64,000 nt of DNA from Ilyonectria destructans (lineage: Eukaryota > Ascomycota > Sordariomycetes > Hypocreales > Nectriaceae): NCBI GenBank assembly GCA_020740775.1, contig JAHEWK010000017.1:434001-498000 (forward strand), given 5' to 3'. Below, piece after piece: positions 1-11,686 of this stretch. The position numbers and the translations under genes were made by a program. Positions within the stretch are counted from its first letter, which is position 1; every line of letters starts with the position of its first letter. Under the pieces are notes generated by a model. That model saw only the letters and a program-made list of their open reading frames with translations. It had not been told where the DNA came from and did no database searches.

Positions 1-978
1 GCGAGAGAACCCGAGTGTATGCGTCTCCTCTCTCTTTAAACAATTGCTCCACTGTCACTTGCAACTCTTCCTGGGCGCATCTCATCTCATCAATCATTTT
101 CCTCAGCTCGAGCGAAGTGGTCGGATAGTCCGCCTGAGTTTCAGCCCCATCACGTTGTAGTGATGTCAACTTCTTTGCATATTCGGTCTCAGCGGCTTTC
201 CATTCAGTCCAGAGCTCCTGTCCAGCAGATGTCTCTTGGAGTCTCTTTTTTTCGTCGACGATTTCCCTCTGAATCTGTTGTGTCAAGTAACCCTCCTTCT
301 CATTGAGGTCAATCAACTCGCGTATTATGGACAGGGCTGATGACTCGTTGCCTCTCCACTGCTTTATTTGACTTCCCTGTTGATGCATGCACCCCCAGAA
401 CTCAGGCGTTGAGGTAAGTCTGAGTTCGCGAATTTGTGCTTCGTGGGGATTCAATTTCCCAGTTTCCGCCAGTTGCCACATGGTTGTCACTAAGAATACC
501 CGAGCAGCTCCCTCAGGGCCGCATAATTTCTGCAAAATGTTGAAGCTTTTTAGCGACGAGCCGGTGACTCTGTTGTCCGAGATGCGATGCAGGTTGAGTA
601 TGCCGGCTAGTCTCATGCCCTGTCGATACAAACGAGACATGATGAAGGCAATCTCTTTTAAAATGTCGGCGTCTGACCGCCAGGTGTCGTTAAACCCAGG
701 TGTGTCCACTAAGTAGACAATTTTGCCTTCGAGCTCAATGCTATAGATGCCGACGCCCTTCGTATCTGTCCGAGTAGTCTTGTTATTACCATGAGCGAAG
801 CCAACGGGGGACGGCACCAACAAGATGTCAATTCGTGACCGATTCCGACATCTTCTCCGGTTAATTTTGATATAAAGGTGCTTTTGCCGACGCCAGTAAT
901 GCCCATGACCATGACTACCACGGCACCGGTCGGCGGCCACCTGCACTTTCTCAGCATCGCGAGGCAGTCAAATTTCAA
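1..978 (-). CDS. P-loop GTPase with coiled-coil tail, 3' end missing (beyond window)
   Basis: Two exons on the minus strand: 978..822 and 765..1, with a 56-nt GT-AG intron (766..821). The second exon is still open at the window edge, so the C-terminus is missing. Exon 1 encodes the Walker A/G1 motif GITGVGKST. Exon 2 starts with a short beta region and then G3 (VYLVDTPGFNDT), followed by LHRISDNRVTG, LCGPEGAARVFLVTT and a Glu/Lys/Gln-rich helical tail. The same motif order occurs in the divergent gene at 1608-3823, and the intron sits at the same place after G1, so the two are paralogues. This resembles fungal AIG1/MMR_HSR1-like large G-domain proteins of unknown role. The ATG at 978 is the upstream choice; ATGs nearer the P-loop (about 915) are possible. 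Function beyond GTP binding is not known. Confidence 0.8.
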
Positions 979-1607
979 GCAACGGCATACGTCACCACGG
1001 TATTATCTTGGGTACTCATTTTGAGGACATACGGGGGGGGGTAGAGGCCTCTACACCGTGCTGTACGTCGCGAGCGGGGACCTGGTTATCAATGGAGAAT
1101 GATGGTGCTTGTAGGAGAGCGAAACTGTTATCGAGCCTCATTTCGACGTCGACACCACCACCAGCGCCAGCCTGATCAAATGCCACGTCAGCAAGGCAGT
1201 GTAGAAAAAGCGGGGGATGGAGATGCAAAAGATTGGCCCAACAGGCTCGCGAGGAATTGTGGCTGCATGGTTCTGCGAGCGTTCCTCCAATCTCTGATCA
1301 GAGTTGGGTTCAGCTGCTGCAGCGAAACGCCAGTGACTGGCACATGACCCAATTATTTATCGCCAAGATTGAAAGTGTAACGTGAAGAGATCAGCTTTAG
1401 TCAATGGCTTCGGTAATCATCTAGGGGTGGCTTGAAGCCCAGGTTGCCTTAAAATAGCTCAGGATTGCGAGCCTTGGTGACAGCCTGATCCCATTCCAAG
1501 ACCTACATAACCGCCGAGCCGTCATCTGGATTCCCAAAACACCAGCAACCATCTAATATTAGATCCAACCTCGCCGTCCCTCGTAGTCGGTCTTCGTTTG
1601 ACGCGAC
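979..1607. promoter_or_regulatory. shared divergent 5' region of the two GTPase genes
   Basis: This 629-nt stretch lies between the two divergent GTPase starts and must hold both promoters. Short open frames here overlap one another on both strands and have no recognisable content. No clear TATA element was seen. Confidence 0.5.
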
Positions 1608-3823
1608 ATGAAGCTCGAAAACACATCTCGTTGTTCAAGCCCGGGTGCAGGGAATGAACCCCCCGCCTCGGAGCCAAACTCCACATACCAAGGACCTTTC
1701 CAGGGTTCAATCCAGCCCGGCGGATCGGATCTCTTCATCGCTGTCATGGGAATGACTGGGGCGGGCAAGAGTACCTTCATCTCGCATTGCACAGATGAAG
1801 TTGTCGACGTTAGTGAACCCGGGGCCCTGAAGTCGTGTAAGTCTGCCCCAACAACGATGCTTCTCTCCTCGGTCTAACCAGGGCTATCCGTAGGCACCCA
1901 GGAAGTGCGAGTCCACCGATGCAGACAACTCGAGCCAAACGCAACTATATACCTCGTGGATACTCCCGGCTTCGACGACACGGATCGCAAGGACAGTGAT
2001 ATCCTCAAGGAAATCGCTAGCTGGTTGACCAAAACATACCAGCAAAACATTCGGCTGCGAGGGCTCCTGTATCTCCACCGCATCTCCGATAACCGAATGG
2101 GCGGGTGCGCGCGGAAAAACCTGGCCATGTTTAAGAAGCTCTGTGGGCCAGACGGCCTAGGAAATGTCTTGTTCGTCACAACCTTCTGGGAAAAGGTCGA
2201 GCATTCGGTTGCCGAGACTCGCGAACAACTGCTACAGAATACAGACGAGTTCTGGGGCTTCTTTATCCAAAAAGGCTCCAGAGTCCACAGACATTGGAAC
2301 ACCGGGGATTCAGCGCTCACGATACTCACGCAATTTGCCCCTGGGAGCACAGAAGTGCCCTCCGGGGAGGCGAAACTGGCTATCCAGACGGAAATGGTGG
2401 ACGCTGGAAAAAACCTGGACCAGACTGCTGCTGGCCAAGAATTGCAGAGTGGGATTCAAAGGGAGCGCCAGCAACTGATGAAGGACATAAAAGAGAGAGA
2501 ACAAGAAATGGAAGAGGCTAGGCAAACGCGTGACAAGGAAATGCTCGACATACTCCGAGAAGAACAAGACAATCAAAGAGAGCAGCTCAAGCGGAGGGAC
2601 AGGGAAATGCAAGAGCTCAAGGTCAGCCTGGAGATGATGCACGAAGAAAAGATCCAAGAGCTCGAGGCCCGATTGCGCGAGCAGGAGGAACAGAAGAAGC
2701 AATACCAAGAAGCAATAGACCACATGAAAGAGCAGCACCTGGCCGAGATCGCTGGTCTGCGGGATGAACGGGCCGCTGAGAGAGATCAATTTGAAGACAG
2801 GCTCGACAGCTTGAACAGACAGATCCAGGACATGGCACCTATTCGTGGCTCAAGTCGTCACAACAAACTTGAGGATCACTCCCCGCAAAGCGAGACCGAC
2901 ATACCCCCAGGGGATGAAGCAGGGTCGGCGGTTGACGCTGGCAGTCTCGAGGACATTAATGATTCATTACTATCATGGGCGGAGAGTATGGCAGATTCAC
3001 ACGAGTCAAAGACTTACGCGAACCATGTTCGCGTTAAAGACGGTGTAAATCTGGCAATATGCGGATCATACCACTCCTTTGTTGGGCCATCATGTGATCT
3101 TCAGTAGGTATCACATTCTTATCGTTCATATTGAAAGCTAACAAGTCCAGCGCACTGCCCGACTCTTTGAGGGAGATTCTGAATGACGATCATGTCATCA
3201 GATATGTTGCGTTGGGAGAAGATGGAACATGGTTTTATCATTACCATAAACACGAAAAATGCTACACAAGTGAGTGCCCGTCTGTATATCTAATTGTGAC
3301 AATCGACTAAGGCGCAATTCAGGGTGGTCTTATAATATAGATTTAACTTACCCGCGGCTGCCTAAGTGGACAGACAAACCTGATAGCCGCGTATGCCCTA
3401 TTCAGGTCACCTTGGGAACACGTGGCCATTTTTTTATCAGAATGGCCAACGGCCGCACGGGTTACAACCTACCCGGTCACATCCCTGACCGAAGAAACAT
3501 CTGGCGTGTGTGGCTTGGCTATGGTAAGGCCTACGTGGTTCAATGGGAATCTGGAAACTTTTCAAGGAACTTGAATGGACACTACCGGCCCCTTCATAAC
3601 TTTCTCAAAAAGCTTGATCAAATTGAGGTATTGATAAAATATGTTGTCACTCCTACTCTCTCACTAATTTGCCTGTGTTTAGGATCTAGCCCTGGACATT
3701 CATGACGCTGAATTGTATGCGGTGGTTCTTTCAAATGGGGATTGTAACTGGCAGGCCAATAGTACCAACTCTCGCTTTCCAGGCCACATATTTAAGGAGT
3801 TCATACGTCTTAACTATACTTAA
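1608..3823 (+). CDS. P-loop GTPase with coiled coil and extra C-terminal domain
   Basis: Five exons give a 667-aa protein: 1608..1836, 1894..3103, 3151..3269, 3323..3627, 3683..3823. All junctions are GT-AG and in phase. G1 is GMTGAGKST (about residues 47-55) and G3 is YLVDTPGFDDT (about 100-110). LHRISDNRMGG and LCGPDGLGNVLFVTT follow. Next is a long charged coiled coil (about 200-350) rich in E, Q, R and K. The last three exons encode a Trp/Tyr/His-rich globular part (TWFYHYHKHEKCY, GYGKAYVVQW) that I do not recognise. That part includes two similar blocks around VALGEDGTWF and AVVLSNGDCNW, so it may be a repeat domain. The gene is paralogous to the divergent gene on its left. Probably a cytosolic GTPase of the fungal AIG1-like group; its cellular role is unknown. 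Confidence 0.8.
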
Positions 3824-4215
3824 TGGGAGGCGGGACTTACATATCCTATGGTCCAGGATGAGATTGTTGCTACTGAGGAGCAGGGTTGGAGACAGAAGGG
3901 TCAAAAACCCGAGGCAAAGGAGGAGCTCCGATCTATGGGTTGGATAGATGTAGTATATACGCTTGGTCCCTTCGACATGTTTGGATCAAGGGCGGGATAT
4001 TTCAAATAGATCTCACGCCATCTCGCAAGTGTGACTTCATCCAACGTCATATGATTCCATTCAAATGACTCTGTCGCGCTACCTCGTACCTAAGTAGACG
4101 ATCCTTCCTCCTTGGACTAGAGTGCTAAGTTTGTAAGAATAAAATCTAGGAATAGAATCCCGAATAAATCATCTACATCGACTCGTATTCTTTCTGTATT
4201 CCATTATACGCTACC
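3824..4215. other. intergenic, nothing recognised
   Basis: This is the AT-rich tail region of the plus-strand GTPase gene. Only short frames without recognisable content are present. Confidence 0.5.
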
Positions 4216-4229
4216 TCAATCAACTAGAA

Positions 4230-4807
4230 AGAGTGGACGCCAGATCATAAAAGCGCTTAGCAGTGGTTGTATCCTCCGTGTTAATAACAACACTAACACT
4301 CTGCCCATATAGATCGCAGATCCCAAATTAGAAGCAATCAAGCGAACACACTCACCGTATCTCATAACTGAAAGATACGCAACCTTCAGTTCCCTGACAA
4401 AGGGCGCGACAATTTTGCAGGTCGCCTGAGCTTGAGTGAGATGCGAGAGCGGTGAGAGTTGTGGCACCTCGAACTCCATATCGCACTTCAGCAACAGCAG
4501 TGGTGGTTGTTGCTTCCGCGGTTGTCATCGTCTCAGTTTCCAAGGTAGTCATCTCGGTAGTCGTGGTAATCATATCAGTTTCCGAAGTGGTGGTTATTTC
4601 AGTTTAGGTGGTTGTCTCAGTTGCGGTAGTTATCTCAGACGCGATAGTCGTGTCAGTGATGGAGATAATCGACTCGGTCGTGGAAGGAATTGATTCGGTG
4701 GTAGAGTCAGTCATCACAGTTCCATATCGGACGGGTTTGCATGGGCTCGCCTCAATTCCCATCAACCCTAAGGTAGCAAGGAGAGCGATTGTGCTAGTTG
4801 ACAGCAT
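4230..4807 (-). pseudogene. damaged gene for secreted Ser/Thr-rich, PAN-like protein
   Basis: From ATG 4807 the minus strand encodes a signal peptide (MLSTSTIALLATLGLMGIEAS), then a low-complexity stretch of Thr, Ser, Glu and Ile. An in-frame TAA lies at 4604-4606. The same frame stays open beyond it: more Thr-rich repeats, then a cysteine segment (NCRALCQGTEGCVSFSYE) resembling a PAN/apple fold. A consensus donor follows (GTGAGT, near 4350). Downstream, a different frame reads CDLYGQSVSVV and continues to a stop near 4235. I found no normal-length intron with an AG acceptor that joins the two. The stop and the lost junction together suggest a decayed gene. A sequencing error, or expression of only the 67-aa N-terminal peptide, is also possible. 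Such proteins are usually cell-wall or secreted proteins. Confidence 0.5.
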
Positions 4808-5225
4808 CTCGACACAGGCGTGCGAATGTCCCGAAATAAAATAAAGATAAGTTTGCTTGGAGATAAATTGAATATGTCTAGCGATTTAAAAACAGAACTG
4901 GAAGCAAGAAACAGTCTCAACATTCCTTCCATCACTCCGTTATATACCTGTCAACTACAGCATTGTGGTTATAGTCAGGCGACATTTGCTCCAATCAATT
5001 GACAAATTAAGCTGGGCATGCATCTTCGGATCGGATCTGCGTCGGAGTGAAACTGTTGACGCCACTCCGGGTCCATGATCTTATGGCTACAAGCTTTTAT
5101 GCATGTCTTGCCACTTCTCGTATTACCATATTACGGAACGGCCCAGCCAGCGCTAATTTAAGATTTTACTCAACTATACAACGAACAAGATTGATCCTTA
5201 TGCATTTAAAGACTAAACTACCAGC
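4808..5225. other. intergenic, nothing recognised
   Basis: AT-rich spacer between the damaged secreted-protein gene and the 3' end of the beta-galactosidase gene. Confidence 0.4.
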
Positions 5226-7913
5226 TTATTTTACCTTTAACTGTAGACTAGCAGGCTTAAGCTTCCCTGCCTCAGCTGTAACTGTTATACGACCAGTTTC
5301 CCCCTCTTTAGTTCTCAGAATCGCAAGAGCAAGGCCACTGAATGCCTTCCGTTCTGTGGAAACAAATGCGTTCATGTCAGCAGGGTTTCCGTTGTCCGTT
5401 GCAACGATCTCTGCCGGTCCTGAAACTGAGAACTGGATTGAGTTGTCAGCCGTGGGCACGACGTTGCCCTTTGCATCGACAACTTCCACCGTAACATAGG
5501 CCAAGTCCTCTCCGGTAAGCGCAAGAGTCGTTCTATCCGCAGTCATTCGCAACTTGGCTGCTTCACCGGTCGTTTGAATACTCTTTTCTACCCATTTCTT
5601 CCCGTTCTTATATGTCACCACCTTCACCTGCCCTGGTTGGTATTTCACTTCATCCCAACGGAAACGGTAAGTGAACTCTTCCTTCTTGATTCGACCCTGT
5701 GACTTTCCATTCACAAATAACTCGGCTTCATCGGCAGCAGAGAAGACGTGGACAGGAGTGGTCTCGCCGACGCGATCTGGCCAGTCCCAGTGCGGGATAA
5801 TATGGGCCATGGGAAGATCCGGTCGCCAACGCGACTGGTACAGAAAGTAGCGTTCCTTTTTGAACCCGGCCAAGTCAATTATCCCTGAGTAGGAGCTGCG
5901 AGCGTCGTAGTATGGAGTAGGCTCGCCGATGTAATCGAAACCTGTCCAGACAAATTCTCCAGCAACAAAAGGGCTCTTGTCATCGTACATCCAGACTTTA
6001 TCTGGGGGCGAGCCAAAGTTGGCTGTGTACAACTCATATGCACTAACCTCCAAGGTAGTTGAGTTCCCGCCTGAGGTCTCGTTGACGGGCGCGCCGGTGT
6101 TGACCGTGACAGGGAACATGAAGGTACCTCGAGTGCTAATAGTTGACGCAGTCTCGCTGCCGAGAATCATTTTATCGGGAAACGCTTTGTGGAAATCAGG
6201 GTACAGAGGGTTTGTGCGGATACCTTGGAGGTTGGAATAGTTTGGGGTGTCGCGAATGCCAGATCCCTGATAGTTGATGCTGAGGATATCCATAGCGTGG
6301 CCGAATGGCATATCTGGCTTGGCGTAGTTCATTGATGATGTTGCCGGTCTGGTTGAATCCTCCTCCTTGACCATGTCGTGGAGACGATAAGCTAGCGCCG
6401 CGCCCTCTTCACCATTGTGCTGCTCAGTCACTTCGTTTCCGAAGCTCCAAGCAATGACCGATGGATGATTCCGATCCCTCCGCATAAAATTCCTGAGGTC
6501 CGCCTCATGCCAATCTGAGAAGATAAGGTGGAAATCCCCGTCAGTCTTTCCAAGCTCCCAGCAATCAAAGATCTCATCAATAACCAAGAAGCCCATACTG
6601 TCGGTTAATTCTAAGAGCTCACGCGCAGGAGGGTTGTGCGCCATGCGAATAGCATTCACTCCAAGTTCGTGAAGTATTTCCAACTTGCGCTCTGCAGCAC
6701 GCAAGTTGAAAGCGGAGCCGATTGCGCCTAGATCGTGATGTTCATTGACGCCCTGTATCTTGATTTGTTCGCCATTGACCGACAATCCCTCATTAGGGTC
6801 ATAAGTGACTGTGCGGACGCCAAATTTTGTCTCGTAAGTGTCGACCACCCGGCCTCCGACGTAGATTATTGTGACTGCAACATAAAGGTTCGGTTCTTGT
6901 GTCGGCAGAGGCCCCCAAAGGCGTGGGTTCTTTATCTCGACGGATGAATTGGTCGATCCTTTCTCTCCCTTTCCAATCTGGATCGATGTCTTTGGAAATG
7001 CGGCAACTCTCTTCTTTCCAGCTTTGCCGGTCTGTGAATCCACTTCGTACACGTTCGTCCTTACCTCAACCTTTCGGTCCGAATCACTTGTATTCTCAAC
7101 GTCAACAACGAGATTAAGTGTCGCAGAAGTGGTCGAAACATCTCTTGATGTGATAAAGGTCCCGCATTGGCCGACATGTAGCTTCGCAACTTTGGTGATC
7201 CAAACGCTGCGGTACAAGCCTGCTCCGGGATACCACCGAGCGGAGTCGGGAGGGTTGTCCAAGCGAATCGCGAGCTGATTGATTCCGGCCTTCAGGTGAG
7301 ATGTCAAGTCCAGGCGGAATGAGGCATACCCATACGGCCAGCCTCCAACTAAATCTCCGTTGACCCAGACCATGGTGTAGGACATGGAGCCATCGATGTC
7401 AAGATAGATTGAGTTGTCCAGGTCTGCTTTGGAGATGCGGAGCTCTCGGCGATACCATCCAACCCCATGGACAGGTAGACGTCCCATTCCGCCCCCCACA
7501 ATGGGGTCTGCCTCCGTGTAAAAAGGCCCTGCAATAGCCCAGTCATGGGGCAGCCTGACCGACTCCCACTCGCTGTCGTCCAGAGATGCCTCAACAAAGC
7601 TGAGATTTCCAATTGGTGGACTGGTACTCGGCATCTCATGGTGATTGGCTGTGTCTTTGATGAAGTCGTTCCCAGACGGAAGAATCCATGGCTTCAAGAC
7701 AACTGGATTTTCGACGTTGACCAAGTCTGGGCGTTGGTCATAGATGATACCGTCGGTGTTTTGCTCTGTTCGCAAGAATTTCCAATCTGAATTAATTCTA
7801 GTGCGCTGCCGGCCTCCTTGACCAAGGTTCGTGACTGACAATGCCTGCACTAGGTTGCCAGAGCCAAGGAGTAGGAGGAACTGCAAGGCCGTTGGAAGGA
7901 ATTTGAGTTTCAT
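5226..7913 (-). CDS. secreted glycoside hydrolase family 2 beta-galactosidase
   Basis: A single uninterrupted exon gives 895 aa. I chose the ATG at 7913 because MKLKFLPTALQFLLLLGSG is a typical signal peptide; an in-frame ATG at 7934 would add seven residues. GH2 landmarks appear in order: sugar-binding jelly-roll (LPHDWAIAGPF, GVGWYRREL), Ig-like domain, TIM barrel entry (GVNEHHDLGAIGSA, NAIRMAHNPP), the acid/base in SFGNEV (Glu about 494) and the nucleophile in ILGSETAS (Glu about 587). The C-terminal part contains Ig-like domains (SPFVAGEFVWTGFDYIGEPTPYY, then LFVNGKSQG). Length and motifs fit fungal GH2 enzymes that release galactose from galactans or other beta-galactosides outside the cell. 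Beta-glucuronidase or exo-glucosaminidase specificity is less likely but not excluded. The upstream region has an AT-rich box (about 8002-8011) and two TTCCCCG words of the CreA-like type. Confidence 0.9.
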   Translation of the reverse strand: MKLKFLPTALQFLLLLGSGNLVQALSVTNLGQGGRQRTRINSDWKFLRTEQNTDGIIYDQRPDLVNVENPVVLKPWILPSGNDFIKDTANHHEMPSTSPPIGNLSFVEASLDDSEWESVRLPHDWAIAGPFYTEADPIVGGGMGRLPVHGVGWYRRELRISKADLDNSIYLDIDGSMSYTMVWVNGDLVGGWPYGYASFRLDLTSHLKAGINQLAIRLDNPPDSARWYPGAGLYRSVWITKVAKLHVGQCGTFITSRDVSTTSATLNLVVDVENTSDSDRKVEVRTNVYEVDSQTGKAGKKRVAAFPKTSIQIGKGEKGSTNSSVEIKNPRLWGPLPTQEPNLYVAVTIIYVGGRVVDTYETKFGVRTVTYDPNEGLSVNGEQIKIQGVNEHHDLGAIGSAFNLRAAERKLEILHELGVNAIRMAHNPPARELLELTDSMGFLVIDEIFDCWELGKTDGDFHLIFSDWHEADLRNFMRRDRNHPSVIAWSFGNEVTEQHNGEEGAALAYRLHDMVKEEDSTRPATSSMNYAKPDMPFGHAMDILSINYQGSGIRDTPNYSNLQGIRTNPLYPDFHKAFPDKMILGSETASTISTRGTFMFPVTVNTGAPVNETSGGNSTTLEVSAYELYTANFGSPPDKVWMYDDKSPFVAGEFVWTGFDYIGEPTPYYDARSSYSGIIDLAGFKKERYFLYQSRWRPDLPMAHIIPHWDWPDRVGETTPVHVFSAADEAELFVNGKSQGRIKKEEFTYRFRWDEVKYQPGQVKVVTYKNGKKWVEKSIQTTGEAAKLRMTADRTTLALTGEDLAYVTVEVVDAKGNVVPTADNSIQFSVSGPAEIVATDNGNPADMNAFVSTERKAFSGLALAILRTKEGETGRITVTAEAGKLKPASLQLKVK

Positions 7914-7934
7914 TGCGAATGGCACTGGGCTCAT

Positions 7935-10131
7935 ACATGGGTTGCGATCAGGTTCTCAAGCTGTAGAGGGTATCCAGGAATATTGCTCTACTCATACTAT
8001 CTATTTAAATACGATATGGAGAGTTCCCCGCAACAATCATCAGATTATTCCCACCAATCCAGTTCAAACTTGTCAACGTTACACTTGATCAGGATATGAG
8101 AAATGCAGATCAATTATTACAGTTGTATTGACGGATAAAGGGATGCTTTGAGTTGTTCTTAGATCGATCAATTGGACAACCTTCCCCGCGGAATAAAAGT
8201 AAAACAGGCGAGTCTGTAACTGAACCCCACCGCAAACTGCCGATTCCTCTACTTACTTTCAAAACTAGTGGAGTTTGCCCTTTAGCCTAATATCGGCAAC
8301 GATGCAATTGGAACGCGTGTATGGGGGTAGCACCTTGTGAGGGGAATTAGCATCATAGAGCCTGAATTGGTGTTTGGATATATGGTTCCCGGCACGATAG
8401 GGCGGGGTAATAGTAGGCCAGTCGCGGGGTAGTGGGGTATTGAGATGATCAGTTGAGGGGATGAAGAAAGCAGGGATACGATGGAGATCCATGATCCGCG
8501 TCCTTCTTCCAGACGAGCGTCACCTGATCTGTCCAGTCCAACTAAGACTCTGGCTATGACGGTATCAGCTCGCATGCAGGGTTCATTGGTTCTTGTCAGT
8601 CAGGTGACTGAACTAGGTGAACTAGGTGTATTGTCTAAGTATCAGGAGAGGAGCAAGGAGGCAGAGTCAGTATTCAGCCAGGGACTCTCTAACGATTGGC
8701 TGGGTGACTCGTCAATTGTAAGGGTATTTTTGGTCCGTTCACACACGCAGCGGTGCTTCAGTGTTCCTGTGTAGGATAGTAAAGCGGGTTTGCGGAAAAT
8801 ATATCGTATGCGGGCGTCGATTTCCTCATGGGACAGTAGTGGGATCCCTGCGTGTGACTGTGTTGACTTGCTATACTGTACCTAGAATTGAGTACTTGTA
8901 GAGGGAGATCCTTTTGAAGGATAATTGTCTTGATTGATCTTTTGCATTCTGTGATAGCCGCGAGAAGGCGGGACTTGTTCTTTTGTATATCACTTCTAAG
9001 ACCACATTCGTCCATAATTTAATGCAACCCCTATTCTTATTTGACATCCTAATCTCGCTCGCCACTTCCACTAAGCCAGTCTCTTTTGGGCCTGGTTGGT
9101 TTTTCTCTGCTTTCGCCATCCTCCATCAGAGTAGCCCCGTCATGTTTACTACGTAATTCTTAAAACAGAACCGTATAATGAGAAGGAAAATGGGATTGAC
9201 TTGAATTTTACATGTAAGATCTGCTAGAACTCAAGTACCTTGGTTTAGCGGAATACCCTTTTCCATTTTACCTCTCACCCACTCACCGCTGGTAGCAACT
9301 TATGATACCTCGTATTACCGACCGACTTCGTGTTCTTGGCGACCCGCTTCCTACTACTTTCCTACTAGGGCTAGCGTTAACAGACCCAGTAGCCTAGCCG
9401 CTGAGATTTTGTTATAACCCTGCATGAAACTGCCGTTGATCGCGTCGAGGGATTGGTTGTAAAAGGAAATGCCAAGGACACAGATAAACGCTCGACTATT
9501 TCTTTTTGGGGACTTTTGTGATCAATGGTCACGTAAGTTCATTCCATGTAAATGATCGGCAAGGAAGCCTATGAGCCTTCCTAATAAAGGACGTGCCCCG
9601 ATTTGCGTGCAACCTTAACGGACTTAAAGTATAGTCCCTTGCTACTCTAATTACTTGGCGTCAGATTCGGTGCAAAAGCCGAGCAACTTTGCATCTCGCG
9701 GCCTACCACATTCCCCTTCTAGTTACCTTCCCATTCAAGATAAGCTCACACGATCTTGCCAAGAGGATTGCTGACCCCAAATGTTACCGTAGTTGGATCC
9801 TGAATGGTTGGAGTCAGGTGTAATGCCAATGCCGAGATGGAATCTTCGGATGCAGGCTACCCAATTGCCAATCACCAGACACGGCATTACGAGGAAAGTT
9901 GACGCAATGCTTGGATCGCCCGGCAACTATTCCTTTCTCGGGGCACTTTGTAAGCACCTTGATGGATTTATGTTTCTTTGATCTGCTCTGTATAAAGATC
10001 TATCAAGCGACTCTCTCTTCGCGAAAGGTGGGCTCCCGTGTTCAAGTCCGCAAGAGCGTTCGATTCCAAGCAGCGGATTCATACCCTCCCTTCTTCTCCC
10101 AGTGCCTATTTCTCTTTGAACGATCCTCATC
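7935..10131. other. 2.2 kb gene-free interval
   Basis: It holds the promoters of the beta-galactosidase gene (left, minus) and the choice-of-anchor gene (right, plus). Open frames are short, overlap on both strands and show no domain or signal peptide. A small direct repeat (GAACTAGGT twice, about 8610-8630) is present. No tRNA-like fold or transposon terminus was noticed. Confidence 0.5.
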
Positions 10132-11686
10132 ATGGTCCGTGCCGCCGTCTACCTCGGCACCATAGCCGCAGCGGTATCATGGTCCCAGGCCAAAGAGATC
10201 CAGCCCAACGAGGCCGAAGCCGCAGAGTTGTATGACTCCGGTGTTGTTCACAACAGGCTCATGGCCAGCAAGAAGGTGTGTTCGAGATGAAAAACTCCAG
10301 AACATGGCTAATACGATCATAGGCCGAGTGGGCTCGCCAAGAAGAAGCTGGGGCATTCGCTAGTGAGCAGTACCCTGACTTGGGCTATACTGCTTGCATT
10401 GACGGGGTGGCCGAAGCCATCCAGGGAGACGGAAACAATACGTTCCGATGCCATAATGTGTGTAGAAACACACTGCTACTTGCCGAACAGGACTGACTCT
10501 TTACGCTTCGACATAGGTTGACCTTCATTCTTTTGTTAGCCATGCTGGGCTCGGTAGCGCTTCAGGTCATGGCTCTTCCTCGTGGGGATGGACCTCAGAT
10601 GACGGTCGTGAATTCGTGGCCATCGGACAATATGATGGTACCGCGTTTGCTGAGATCAACAAAGACGGCAAACTCATCTATCTCGGCCGGTTGCCTCAGT
10701 ATTCTACGCCATCAGAGTGGCGCGAAATTCGCACCTACCAGCACTACGTCATTATCGGCTCTGAAGCTGTTGGCCATGGCATTCAGATTTTCGATCTTGA
10801 GAAATTGCTGGATATTGACGCTGATGAGCCTATCACGTTCAATGCCAAGACTGATCTCACGAGTCACTTCAGCGCTCTTTTGCCTCTTGGTCGAGCCCAC
10901 AACGTTGTGGTCAACGAAGAGCTCAAGTACGGTGCCGCTGTTGGTGGTCAACCTCGCACTGATCCGAATTGTTTGTCTGGACTCAACTTTTTCGACCTGA
11001 CCGATCCATCCAACCCAACGTCTTTGGGTTGTGCAAAGGGCGACGGTTATGTTCATGATGCGCAATGCATTGTCTATCGTGGACCTGACGAGCGTTACCA
11101 AGGACGTGATATTTGCTATGGTTACAATGAGGACACATTGACCATTTATGATGTCACGGACAAGGCCAACGTTACCAACATCATATCTCGCATCTCATAT
11201 GAAGGAGCATCCTACACTCATCAGGGATGGGTTCTTGATACTCAAAACCAAGAATTCCTTGTCCTCGATGACGAGCTGGATGAATCGAGAGGGCGAGGTC
11301 CGGCTAGCGATGGCTTCCCAGTCACGTTCATTTGGGATATTCGAGATCTGGAAAACCCCAAGCAGACGGGCTACTTCAAGCACCCCACAAAGTCCATCGA
11401 CCACAACCAGTACGTGATTGATAGCTACATCTACCAATCTCACTACGGCGCTGGACTTCGGGTCCTGGATGGTCGTTCCATCCCCGAAGATCCCACTGGC
11501 GGAGGCGTCTGCGAAGCCGCCTGGTTCGACATCTACCCCGAGGACGATGATTTGGCCGGAGGAGGCGCTGTCGCTTTTGTTGGCACTTGGTCATCTTACG
11601 CGTATTTCAAGTCTGGTTACGTCTTTATCAATACGATTGAGCGTGGTGGCTGGGTTGTCAAGTTGACCGGTAAGGAGTGCGCGTAA
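10132..11686 (+). CDS. secreted choice-of-anchor B family protein
   Basis: Three exons (10132..10275, 10323..10457, 10517..11686) with phase-0 introns of 47 and 59 nt give 482 aa. A signal peptide (MVRAAVYLGTIAAAVSWSQA) precedes an acidic leader and the family hallmark YTACIDGVAEAI, then NTFRCHNVDLHSFVSH. GSSSWGWTS and repeated beta-propeller-like blocks follow (EFVAIGQYDGTAFAEI, HYVIIGSEAVGHGIQIFDL, GRAHNVVVNEE, YVHDAQCIVYRGPDERYQGRDICYGYNEDTL, SHYGAGLRVLD). This fits the LVIVD-repeat or choice-of-anchor B proteins found in fungi and bacteria. They are extracellular or wall-associated and have no known enzymatic role. No GPI-type or membrane C-terminus is evident (it ends VVKLTGKECA). The family assignment is from memory of its motif pattern. 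Confidence 0.8.

Noticed and set aside
8265..9119. Several short frames on both strands between the beta-galactosidase and choice-of-anchor genes
   Set aside because: They overlap one another, show low-complexity translation and have no splice logic or family motif.
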